Below are positions 17,441 to 25,883 of a stretch of DNA of 64,000 nucleotides, in pieces. The stretch comes from CAWGYQ01 sp963817395. GTDB lineage: Bacteria > Acidobacteriota > Vicinamibacteria > Vicinamibacterales > CAVPJW01. The stretch is taken from the NCBI GenBank assembly GCA_963817395.1, contig CAWFOC010000008.1, positions 214,377-278,376 of the forward strand. Direction: 5' to 3'. A program made the position numbers and the translations under genes. A model generated the notes under the pieces. That model made no database searches. It worked only from the letters and a program-made list of their open reading frames with translations, and was not told where the DNA came from. Each line of letters begins with the position of its first letter. Positions within the stretch are counted from its first letter, which is position 1.

Positions 17441-20143
17441 ATGGCACCATTGCTGAGCTCTGAGCCCACTTCGTTCACCTTGGACAACATGGGGCGGTTT
17501 CTGTGCAACACTTTGCAGGAAGCCGTCGACAGCGCGGCGCAGACCGTTGCGGGACGGCGACGCGATTTCGACGTGATTGTGATCGGCGGAGGCACGTTCG
17601 GCTCCGTCGCCGCGGAACATCTTCTTGTCACCGACCGCACACGCAGCCGACGCGTCCTCGTGCTCGAGGCCGGCCCGTTCGTTCTGCCCGAACATGTGCA
17701 GAATATGTCGTTCATGGGCGGCGCACCAGACCTGCGCGTACCGTGGGTGAATCACCCGGCCCTCAACTACAGTGGGCTGATTTTTGCGGTCGGAGGGCGC
17801 TCGCTCACGTGGGGCGGCTGGTCTCCTGAACTGCTCGACACCGAACTCGCCGATTGGCCGCCGAGGACGCGCAATGACTTGCGGACCAAGTTCTTCGCCG
17901 AGGCAAGCCGTCAGATTGGTGTGAAAGAGACCAACGACTTCATCTACGGTCCGCTCCACACCGCCCTCCGCCAACAGCTGCACGCGGGACTCAAGGATCC
18001 CGGCAACGCGACCGGGTTCACGTTTGCGGATCTCCTCGAACATCCGGCGGTCCGCTATCCGGATCCAAGCGAACCCCCGATTGATGCCGCCTTGCTTCGG
18101 GACTGGCTCGGTTTACCCGCCACTGATGCGACGCCCGAGCCCGAACTCCGCGAACTCTTCAAGCTGGAAGCGCCGCTCGCGGTGCAGTCCACGACGTTGC
18201 CAGGGTTTCTCCCGACCAACAAATTCAGCGCAGTGCCTGGTCTCATCCGCTCAGCCCGGCTCGCGAGCACCGACGCGGATGGCATTGGATCGGTAGCAGA
18301 TGCGCGCAAGCGGCTGATGATTGTCCCGAACTGCCACGTGCAGGAGCTCATCACGGAGACGCAGCCCGACAACTGGGTGCGCGTCACCGGCGTCCGCGTG
18401 TGGCAGAACGGCGCGTCGGTTGAAATCCCCGTCGCGCCGCCCCGCGGCGACAGGCAAAGCGCGGTGGTGATCGCGCTCGGCACAGTTGAAACGACGCGCG
18501 TCGCACGCACCACGTTCGGCCAGTCGCTCGCCGGCCGCGCCGCGGATCGGATGGGTACGAACCTGATCGCGCATCTCCGGTCGAACCTCTTCATCCGCGT
18601 GCCCCGCGCTGCGATTGCGGCCAATTTGCCCCCCATCGTGGTCAACAACCTGCAATGCTCTGCGCTACTCGTGAAGGGCAAGGCGCCAAGCGGCCGCACA
18701 TTCCACTGTCAAATTACGGCCACTGGGTTGAGCAAGATAGGAACCGACTCCGAGGCCGAACCGTTCAAGAAGATCCCGACGCTGGAGCATTTGGAAGCCA
18801 TGCTCCACGCCACCGACGACACCGTCGTGATCACCATCCGCGGGATCGGCGATATGACGCCTCGCAACCCCGACAGCTTCATCGAGCTCTCCACGACAGA
18901 AACCGACTTCGAGCGCCCCAAGGCCGTGGTACATCTCGGCAACTCCAAAGCGCGTCCGCAGGACTTTTCCGGCAGTGCTCAGACACAGAACGACCGCGCG
19001 ACGTGGGACGCGATGGACGCGGTGTCTGACAAGATCGCGCTCATTTTTGCGGGTAACGAACCGTTCGAGATTCTCTCAAGCGCAGGCCCTGTGATCCCTG
19101 TGCCTGCCGGCACGAAGGCGCAGCGCCTCGCCGCGCTCGCTCGGTTCAAAGGTCGCCGCGACGACCTCGGCACGACCCACCATGACGCCGGCACCATGCG
19201 CATGGGAGACAATGTCGCCGACAGCGTCACCAATGATTTCGGCCGCATCCACGACACAACCAATTGTTATGTGGCAGGCCCTGCTTTATTCCCGACGGTC
19301 GGCTCGGCGAATCCGATGCTGACCAGCGTGGCCCTCGGGCGACGCACGGCATTCCTTCTGAATGAGAATGTGCTTCCCGGGCCGGACCCGATCGTCAGCC
19401 CGCAGCCGGAAGCTGGCTTCCGACCGCTTTTCGATGGAACGGCGGCGACCTTCAAGAACTGGCGCCTAGCCGGCCCCGGCGGTGGCGGGATGGTACATCT
19501 TGACGGCGAGATGGTGAGCTACGGAGATGGCGGGCTCCGACTGTTCTTCTACGCGACGGAGCTCTTCGGCGACTACACACTACGCCTGCAATTCCGCATC
19601 TTCGACGTTGCTAACCACAATAGCGGTGTCTTCGTTCGTTTTCCGCGGCCGACGCTCGACCTTAGTGATGCGCTCACACCACGCACCGTGAACGAGCAAT
19701 TTTTCGATCCGAAGAATCCAGCCTGGAAGCCGGTGATCTCCGGGTTTGAAATCCAGATAGACGATAACGCGCGTGGCGACTCGAGCAAGGATTTCTACGG
19801 CATCCGACCCGAGCCAGACGGCAAATTCAAGAATCGCACTGGCGCGATCTACAAGATTCCGGCGGGAGACCGCGTCTGGCACCTAAACTTCAACGAGCCT
19901 TCGCTGCAGACGTACAAGCCTGGTCCTGCGCTGGTGCCTGGTGTCTGGTTCGAATATGAGATCGTGGTACAGGGCGACGACTACACGGTGTTCCTGACCA
20001 ACCTGCAGAGCCGTCAGCGCACGCAAACGACCAGCTTTCACAACACCGACACCGACCGCGGCCGGACGCCCGGCTGCGTCGGCATCCAGGCTTATTCTGG
20101 CAGTACCGTCGCCTGGCGCCATATTCGAATCAAGACCGCGTAG
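17441..20143 (+). CDS. GMC oxidoreductase fused to a DUF1080 (3-keto-disaccharide hydrolase) domain
   Basis: A single open frame of 900 residues. Residues about 42-640 form a GMC-type FAD oxidoreductase: the dinucleotide loop VIVIGGGTFGS is at 46-55, and the C-terminal active-site region has HHDAGTMRMG near residue 577 and VGSANPMLTSVALG. Residues about 660-900 form a DUF1080 domain (FRPLFDG...FKNW, HNSGVFVRF, GFEIQIDD, GAIYKIPAG, WFEYEIVVQGDDYTVFL), the family annotated as 3-keto-disaccharide hydrolase. I infer that the first domain oxidises a sugar C3 hydroxyl and the second cleaves the 3-keto glycoside. No signal peptide is evident. The ribosome-binding site is weak. No stop or frame change separates the domains. 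Confidence 0.88.
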   Translation: MAPLLSSEPTSFTLDNMGRFLCNTLQEAVDSAAQTVAGRRRDFDVIVIGGGTFGSVAAEHLLVTDRTRSRRVLVLEAGPFVLPEHVQNMSFMGGAPDLRVPWVNHPALNYSGLIFAVGGRSLTWGGWSPELLDTELADWPPRTRNDLRTKFFAEASRQIGVKETNDFIYGPLHTALRQQLHAGLKDPGNATGFTFADLLEHPAVRYPDPSEPPIDAALLRDWLGLPATDATPEPELRELFKLEAPLAVQSTTLPGFLPTNKFSAVPGLIRSARLASTDADGIGSVADARKRLMIVPNCHVQELITETQPDNWVRVTGVRVWQNGASVEIPVAPPRGDRQSAVVIALGTVETTRVARTTFGQSLAGRAADRMGTNLIAHLRSNLFIRVPRAAIAANLPPIVVNNLQCSALLVKGKAPSGRTFHCQITATGLSKIGTDSEAEPFKKIPTLEHLEAMLHATDDTVVITIRGIGDMTPRNPDSFIELSTTETDFERPKAVVHLGNSKARPQDFSGSAQTQNDRATWDAMDAVSDKIALIFAGNEPFEILSSAGPVIPVPAGTKAQRLAALARFKGRRDDLGTTHHDAGTMRMGDNVADSVTNDFGRIHDTTNCYVAGPALFPTVGSANPMLTSVALGRRTAFLLNENVLPGPDPIVSPQPEAGFRPLFDGTAATFKNWRLAGPGGGGMVHLDGEMVSYGDGGLRLFFYATELFGDYTLRLQFRIFDVANHNSGVFVRFPRPTLDLSDALTPRTVNEQFFDPKNPAWKPVISGFEIQIDDNARGDSSKDFYGIRPEPDGKFKNRTGAIYKIPAGDRVWHLNFNEPSLQTYKPGPALVPGVWFEYEIVVQGDDYTVFLTNLQSRQRTQTTSFHNTDTDRGRTPGCVGIQAYSGSTVAWRHIRIKTA

Positions 20144-20439
20144 CCTCACCTGCGGCATGTAGATGGAAGTCCTGCTTCGTTCGCGAAACGGCGAGCCATG
20201 GCGAGTGGGCTGTGGCTCGCAGACACTCAAGCCCTCTTGCCCACGCTCGATCTACGTGATGATGATCCGGTCGCCCAGCACGCTCCGCTGGGACGACGTG
20301 GGCTAGGACCAACGTGTCGGATGCTCGTGACGTGGCTGGAGCGGCCTCTCCCGCACTCCGTCAGTGGCGATGAGCCTGGGCAGTGCTGCTGCGGACTCGC
20401 CCAGCTCCTCGAGTACCGCTTCTTCTTTGGAACACCGGC

Positions 20440-20760
20440 GTGAACGTCACGCTGACGATCGGTTCGGAGTCACTTACCGTCATTCGAGGCGCCAATGACG
20501 TGAGCATCATTCCGTTCTCAGCGATCACAGGGACCACCTACGATCGTAGGGCTCGTCAACGAAAGATCATGGGACTGCCCATGACCGGACAGGCCATGTC
20601 CGGCGCTGCCCAAAAGCTGCAGCATTTTCTGACGGTGAAATTCAAGACTGACACCTCGGGCGATTTCGTCGAACTCGAACTCGGGAAAGATATTGCCAAT
20701 CGAGTGGTCGCCACTCTGGAAGCGAAAAGCGGAAAGGTGGTCGACAAGGTTGGTGGATAA
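20440..20760 (+). CDS. Small PH-like protein of unknown function
   Basis: From GTG 20440 the frame gives about 106 residues of regular alternating beta strands (NVTLTIGSESLTVIRG, HFLTVKFKTDTSGDFVELEL) and a C-terminal helix (DIANRVVATLEAKSGKVVDKV). This looks like a bacterial PH-like fold, but the match is by pattern only. No clear ribosome-binding site precedes the start, and the nearly 300 bases before it contain no recognised gene. The gene may be a remnant or a real orphan. Confidence 0.45.
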   Translation: MNVTLTIGSESLTVIRGANDVSIIPFSAITGTTYDRRARQRKIMGLPMTGQAMSGAAQKLQHFLTVKFKTDTSGDFVELELGKDIANRVVATLEAKSGKVVDKVGG

Positions 20761-20980
20761 CCGAAGATGATAGCCAGCCGCTGCTTCTTGGCTCGCGTGT
20801 TTGGTGATGCCGTGTATGAATACGTCAAGCTCGCGAGCCGGGAATCCTGCGGCCGCCGCGGCCGCATTTCGCAGACGATGTCCCGAGAAGAAAGTGGTCT
20901 ACACGAATCCGCAGCTCTCCCCACGGCGTGCGCGTCGGCGTTCCTGTTAGGCTGACCGCTGGCGTCGAGGCTTCACGACC

Positions 20981-21105
20981 TTGGCCGCCTTCATCCTCGC
21001 CGTTGGCGCGCGGTCCAGTGTTGAACGGAACCATAAGGGGCCATCGACGACGATGGTCGATCTGGCGGGCAAGACGTTGCTCTCCAGCTTCATTGACGCG
21101 CATGG
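20981..21105 (+). pseudogene. Decayed N-terminal fragment of an amidohydrolase (YtcJ-like)
   Basis: The translated piece ILAVGARSSVERNHKGP followed by MVDLAGKTLLSSFIDAHGH closely resembles the segment of imidazolonepropionase/YtcJ-type amidohydrolases where 'ILAVG', 'VDLAGKTLLPGFIDAH(G/S)H' precede the metal-binding barrel. Nothing of the barrel follows: after 21105 the sequence turns into unrelated codons. The upstream 100 bases show further short similarities in other frames interrupted by stops. I read it as a gene remnant. The rest of 20761-21359 shows nothing recognisable. Confidence 0.55.
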
Positions 21106-21359
21106 GCACGATCGAACCGCAACCATGGCCCGGCCGGTGGCACGAACTCCCCGAGCTCGGTCCGTTCTCGCGTTGATCTTGCGCAGGATTTTCATGCGAT
21201 TCTCTGATACAAAGGCTACGAGCATACTGGAAACAACGCCTGACGAGGATTAGATCGGCGAGACGAGAGCAGGGCCACGTGCGTGGGCGCCACCGCTGGA
21301 CGAAATCTTTCGGTTCAACTTTCATTCACTAGACTGCCAGGCACACCGGAGACCCATCC

Positions 21360-23699
21360 ATGAGTGATACGCGCGACAAAGCCTCGGACCGCTCGGTTTT
21401 GCCGCTTCCCGAGCCACAGTATCCGGGGATCACTGAAGTCGATGCACGCAAGGCCACGCCGCCGCCTCGCTTCGAGTTGAAACCACCAAAAGGAGCGGGT
21501 GCACCCAACGTCGTCTTCATCTTGATGGACAATTTCGGGTTCGGCGACCCGGGGTGCTTCGGCGGGCCGGTCAACATGCCGGCCTTCGAACGCCTCGCCA
21601 ATGGTGGTTTGCGCTACACCAACATGCACACCGCGCCGGTCTGCTCGCCGACGCGTGTGGCGGTGCTCACCGGCCGCAACTCGCACAGCGCGAACATGGG
21701 TGGCGTGGCCGAGATGGGCACCGCGTTTCCCGGCATGAACTGTGTGCGTCCCCAGTCCATCGCGCCTCTGGCCGAGATTCTGCGGCTCAACGGCTACGGC
21801 ACCGCCATGTTCGGTAAGTCCCACGAGCTGCCGCCATGGGAATTGAGCGTCTCCGGGCCGATGGACCGTTGGCCGGCACACTCTGGTTTCGACAAGTTCT
21901 ACGGGTTTCTTCAAGGCGAGTCCGACCTCTACTCCCCGGCCCTGTACGATGGCGTGACCCGCATTCCGACTCCCCGCGATCCGGGTTATCACGTCAGCAC
22001 CGACATCACCGACAAGGCGATTGTCTGGGTCCGCACCCAGCAGTCGCTCACGCCGGACAAACCATTCTTCATCTACTACGCGGCGGCGGGCACGCACGAT
22101 CCGCATCATGTGCCCAAGGAATGGATGGACAAATACAAGCGTCAGTTCGACCAGGGCTGGGACACGCTCCGCGAGGAAACGCTGGCCCGGCAGATCAAGC
22201 TGGGCACGGTCCCGCCCAACACGAAGCTCGCGCCGATGCCAGAGATGGCGAGACCGTGGAGCTCATTCACGCCGGAGGAACATCGGGTCCTGGCCCGGGA
22301 GATGGAAGTCTACGCCGCCATGGCCGAGCACACCGACTACGAGATCGGTCGATTGATTCAAGCCATCGAGGACCTCGGCGAACTGGACAACACGCTGGTC
22401 GTCTGGGTCGCCGGTGACAACGGCGGCTCGCCCTTCGGTGGTCCTATCGGGTCGTTCAACCAGCTGGCGTTGTTCAACGGCGTGCCCGAAACGATGGAGA
22501 ACCTGCTGCAGCACATCGACGATCTGGGTGGGCCGAAAGCCAGCGGCCATTACGCCATGCCCTGGGGCCAGGCGAGCTGCACGCCGATGGTGGGCGGGCA
22601 GGGGCACGCGACCTTTTCCTCGACGCGCAACGCCACGGTGATCCACTGGCCCAAAGGGATCAAGACCAAGGGTGAGATTCGCACTCAATTTCAGCACGTC
22701 ATCGACCTGGCCCCGACGGTGCTGGAGGCCGCCGGTTTGCCGCAACCAACGGTCGTGAACGGCATGACGCAGAAGCCGATGGAGGGCAGCAGCCTGCTTC
22801 ATACGTTCAACGATGCCAAGGCGAAATCCCGCCACACCACGCAGTATTTCGAATACGGCGGCAACCGCGCCATCTACCACGACGGATGGTATGCGACCAC
22901 CCTGCACAAGGCCTTCTGGGAAGCGGCCCCGCGGGCCACCTTCGAGAACGACACCTGGGAGCTGTACAACGCCGAAAAAGACTTCAGTTTGGTGAACGAC
23001 CTTGCTGCGAAGTATCCCGAGAAGGTCGAGACCCTCAAGGCGCTCTTCCTGACAGAAGCGGTGAAGTACAACGTCCTGCCGCTCGACGATCGTGTTCTCG
23101 AACGCTTCAATGCGTCGATTGCTGGGCGCCCGGACCTCATGGGCGCGCGCACGTCGTTGACCCTTTACGAAGGCATGATCGGGCTGTCGGAAAACGCGTT
23201 CATCAACATGAAGAACCGCTCCTACACCATCACGGCCGAACTGGAGATTCCCGAGAGTGGGGCCGACGGCGTGATTATCGCGCACGGCGGACACACCGGC
23301 GGATGGAGCCTCTACGTGAAGAACGGCCAACCGACATTCGCCTACAACTGGTTCGGTCGTGAGCTCTATGAAGTGAGCGCGCCCAAGGCGCTCCCGCCCG
23401 GCACGGTCACGCTACGGTGGGAGTTCATCTACGACGGCGGCAAGACGCCCGGCGCGGGCGGGAGAGGCGACATGTTCATCAACGGCGAGCAGGTGGCGTC
23501 AGGCCGTATCGATCGCACCATCCCCTTCTTCACCGGTACCGAGACAGCGGACGTGGGCATGGACGACCTGACGCCCGTGACGCACGACTACAAGGCGTAC
23601 GACAACACGTTCACCGGCAATATCCGCAAGATCGTGATCGGCGTGGGACCGGTAGGCGAAGCCTTCGATCCGCCCGTCGAATGGAATGGTGTCGGCTAG
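21360..23699 (+). CDS. Arylsulfatase (type I sulfatase), no signal peptide
   Basis: A 779-residue hydrolase of sulfate esters. The formylglycine motif CSPTR lies near residue 95 in APVCSPTRVAVLTGR, where Cys is converted to the catalytic aldehyde. Metal-binding residues are visible in VFILMDNFGFGDPG and VWVAGDNGG. The C-terminal 180 residues form an extra beta domain (GGWSLYVKNGQPTFAYNWFG) found in large bacterial arylsulfatases. There is no export signal, so the enzyme appears cytoplasmic. No sulfatase-maturase gene is in the window. It sits in an accessory stretch after the amidohydrolase remnant. Confidence 0.92.
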   Translation: MSDTRDKASDRSVLPLPEPQYPGITEVDARKATPPPRFELKPPKGAGAPNVVFILMDNFGFGDPGCFGGPVNMPAFERLANGGLRYTNMHTAPVCSPTRVAVLTGRNSHSANMGGVAEMGTAFPGMNCVRPQSIAPLAEILRLNGYGTAMFGKSHELPPWELSVSGPMDRWPAHSGFDKFYGFLQGESDLYSPALYDGVTRIPTPRDPGYHVSTDITDKAIVWVRTQQSLTPDKPFFIYYAAAGTHDPHHVPKEWMDKYKRQFDQGWDTLREETLARQIKLGTVPPNTKLAPMPEMARPWSSFTPEEHRVLAREMEVYAAMAEHTDYEIGRLIQAIEDLGELDNTLVVWVAGDNGGSPFGGPIGSFNQLALFNGVPETMENLLQHIDDLGGPKASGHYAMPWGQASCTPMVGGQGHATFSSTRNATVIHWPKGIKTKGEIRTQFQHVIDLAPTVLEAAGLPQPTVVNGMTQKPMEGSSLLHTFNDAKAKSRHTTQYFEYGGNRAIYHDGWYATTLHKAFWEAAPRATFENDTWELYNAEKDFSLVNDLAAKYPEKVETLKALFLTEAVKYNVLPLDDRVLERFNASIAGRPDLMGARTSLTLYEGMIGLSENAFINMKNRSYTITAELEIPESGADGVIIAHGGHTGGWSLYVKNGQPTFAYNWFGRELYEVSAPKALPPGTVTLRWEFIYDGGKTPGAGGRGDMFINGEQVASGRIDRTIPFFTGTETADVGMDDLTPVTHDYKAYDNTFTGNIRKIVIGVGPVGEAFDPPVEWNGVG

Positions 23700-23784
23700 T
23701 CCCGTACCCTGATGGCGCCGGTTGCCGTGCAAAACGAGCAAAGACCGCCACCGCACGCGACAGTGCGCGTGAGCGTGTTGCGCA

Positions 23785-23831
23785 CCAACCTTCGCTCACG
23801 CTTGTCATAGTCGGGCGTGAGCTACGGTTGG
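23785..23831. repeat. Interspersed hairpin repeat, copy A
   Basis: CCAACC-TTC-GCTCACGC at 23785-23801 faces GCGTGAGC-TAC-GGTTGG at 23815-23831 across a 13-base loop. The arms are perfectly complementary except for the internal TTC/TAC mismatch. The same plan (CC-GTA-GCTC ... GAGC-GAA-GG) recurs at 32868-32911. Confidence 0.65.
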
Positions 23832-23857
23832 CAAGCCAGACGAAGGGCGGAGGGGAC

Positions 23858-24256
23858 CTAGGGGACTTCCGTAGAGATGGTCAGCAGGAAACCGCTCGGA
23901 TCCGTGAGCTCGAATGCCCGGGACTTCCATTCGGTATCGTGCGGCTCAGAAGTGAGCTGGATGCCAGCGGCCCGGGCGCGCGCCGCAATCTCGTCGACGT
24001 TCTGCGTCGTCGACAGGAACAACCGCATGCCGATGCCCTTCTTCCGTTCGCGTCCCTTCTTCCAATCGTCCTGGCTCAAGCCGATCTGGCTCTTGCCGGC
24101 GCGCAGCATCACGCCGAGCAGATTCCCGTTGTCTTCCCACCGCTCGTCGACAGCGAAGCCGAGCCCTTCGTAAAAGACGATGCTCTTCTGCAAATCATCC
24201 ACCGTCAAGGTCGGCACGATCGCGCCGAGCTGCAGAGCTTCTGTTGTTGTCGCCAT
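23858..24256 (-). CDS. VOC-superfamily (glyoxalase/bleomycin-resistance-like) protein
   Basis: A 132-residue protein with two beta-alpha-beta-beta-beta modules (LGAIVPTLTVDDLQKSIVFY and AFELTDPSGFLLTIST). VOC proteins include glyoxalases, extradiol dioxygenases and drug-binding proteins; the specific role cannot be inferred. AGGAGG stands 8 bases before the ATG, an excellent ribosome-binding site. The gene is alone between the hairpin repeat and the PQQ-type dehydrogenase. Confidence 0.85.
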   Translation of the reverse strand: MATTTEALQLGAIVPTLTVDDLQKSIVFYEGLGFAVDERWEDNGNLLGVMLRAGKSQIGLSQDDWKKGRERKKGIGMRLFLSTTQNVDEIAARARAAGIQLTSEPHDTEWKSRAFELTDPSGFLLTISTEVP

Positions 24257-24462
24257 GATGACGTCCTCCTGTTGTGCCTCATTCGCATGCTAGCGGGCCG
24301 CGTCAGGTATCTGCAAGCGCGGCCTTGGTCGAGTGTCATACGGCGCGTGCCGATGATCTCGATGTGGTTACTTGTGCCCGCGATGAGCGGCCGCCCCGAA
24401 GGATTGCACTCGTGTCGCGACCGGAGGGCGTCGTGGGCGCCCTCCCTGCACAGGAGGAGTCG

Positions 24463-25617
24463 TCAGCGTGAATCGGAGCCAACGGGCGTCAGCTTCAAGA
24501 GCCGACCCTTGCCTTCGCGCCGCCCGTCCTCGAGCAGCCAAATCGCGCCGTCCGGGCCCTCCTCGGGCTCGCGGATGCGCTCGCCCATCGGCCACTGATC
24601 GCCTTTCCTGGCGTTCGTGCCGTCCACGTCGACGCGAATGAGCGCCTGGCTGGAGAGGCCGCCAATGAACAGGTCGCCCTTCCACTGCGGCCAGAGCTTG
24701 CCGGAGTAGACCATCAGCCCTCCGGGTGAGATGACGGGATTCCAGCTCACCTTGGGCTGTTCGAACTCGGGACGCGTGTTGTGATCGGGGATAGGCTTGT
24801 CATCATAGTGATCGCCGTCAGACACGATCGGGTAGCCGTAGTTCCGACCGGGCAGGATCAGGTTCACTTCGTCACCGCCTTTGGGACCCATTTCCTCTTC
24901 CCAGAGGTTGCCGCTTGCATCGAAGGCAATGCCGAGCAGGTTGCGATGACCGTAGGACCAGATGGCCGGATGGAATCCTTTGGCGGCCAGCGGGTTGCCG
25001 GGCGCCGGCGTTCCGTCGTCCTTGAGGCGGAGGACCTTCCCCAGGGTCGCCTTCGGATCCTGCGCCGGATCGAACTTCTGACGCTCGCCGTTGGTGAAGA
25101 AGAGGTACCCGTCCGTTGAGAACGCGATGCGGCCAGAAAAATGGCCGTCGCCTTCCACGTAGGGCGAGGCTCGGAACAACGTCTCGACTTTCTGCAGGGC
25201 AGGCTGCGCGCCATCGGCGAAGACGCCGCGGGCGAGGACGACCCCCTTGCCACCCTGGCCGGCTTCGGAATAGCTGAAGTACACGAGCCGGTTCTGCGTG
25301 AAGCCCGGGTGCAATACGACGTCCATCAAGCCGCCCTGTCCCTCGCTCGACACGCCCGGAATGCCGTCGACGCGTTTCCGCTGCTGCCCGTCCGCGGAGA
25401 CGACGTAGAGGGTGCCGGCCTTCTCGGTGATCAACATCCGGCCATCAGGCAGGAATGTCATCGCCCAGGGCGATTCGAAGTCGGTCACCACCTGCACCTG
25501 GAAAGGCTGGCTGGCCGGCTGCTGGGCCGCGCCTGCATTCTGGCGAGCTGCTTCTACGGCACAGCCGGCAAGGAGCGGCACGAGGGCGGTGCATGTCAGG
25601 ATCAATCGCATCATCAT
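24463..25617 (-). CDS. PQQ-dependent aldose sugar dehydrogenase-like lipoprotein
   Basis: The mature protein follows a lipoprotein signal ending VPLLAGC and is a six-bladed propeller of the soluble glucose/aldose dehydrogenase (YliI-like) family. Family segments are ESPWAMTFLPDGRMLITEK, GQGGLMDVVLHPGF, IWSYGHRNLLGIAFD and GPKGGDEVN. The enzyme would oxidise aldoses to lactones in the periplasm with PQQ, but no PQQ synthesis genes are seen here. Three ATG codons stand in a row; 25617 is the first, and the third (25611) is better spaced from GGGAG. The 266 bases upstream are empty. Confidence 0.85.
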   Translation of the reverse strand: MMMRLILTCTALVPLLAGCAVEAARQNAGAAQQPASQPFQVQVVTDFESPWAMTFLPDGRMLITEKAGTLYVVSADGQQRKRVDGIPGVSSEGQGGLMDVVLHPGFTQNRLVYFSYSEAGQGGKGVVLARGVFADGAQPALQKVETLFRASPYVEGDGHFSGRIAFSTDGYLFFTNGERQKFDPAQDPKATLGKVLRLKDDGTPAPGNPLAAKGFHPAIWSYGHRNLLGIAFDASGNLWEEEMGPKGGDEVNLILPGRNYGYPIVSDGDHYDDKPIPDHNTRPEFEQPKVSWNPVISPGGLMVYSGKLWPQWKGDLFIGGLSSQALIRVDVDGTNARKGDQWPMGERIREPEEGPDGAIWLLEDGRREGKGRLLKLTPVGSDSR

Positions 25618-25883
25618 CTCCCAGGTTTCCAGGCTCATCTGTTGCATCCTCAGGGCGGATTCCGACGCGCGGGGTGCGGGTCGTCCGCTCAACTGGGTCA
25701 CACGCGACGTGAGGCCGGCCGAGGATACGCTTCCCATCATACCGGCACCGAGGTTCGTGACGCGAAAGCTTACGGGTCGAGATTGTACGGGCCCGGTCGC
25801 GGCGCCCGCTTGACACACTCCACCGTCATCGCCATCATCCCGCGATCCCGTCACACCAGCTGACTGCGCTGCGGAGGACAACC

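Noticed and set aside
20198..20443. An 81-codon frame after the GMC-DUF1080 gene
   Set aside because: There is no ribosome-binding site or recognisable motif, and the composition is irregular. It is treated as non-coding.
17060..23700. Possible integrated element bounded by att sites at tRNA-Lys
   Set aside because: No integrase gene and no second copy of the tRNA 3' end was seen by eye, so no mobile element is annotated.
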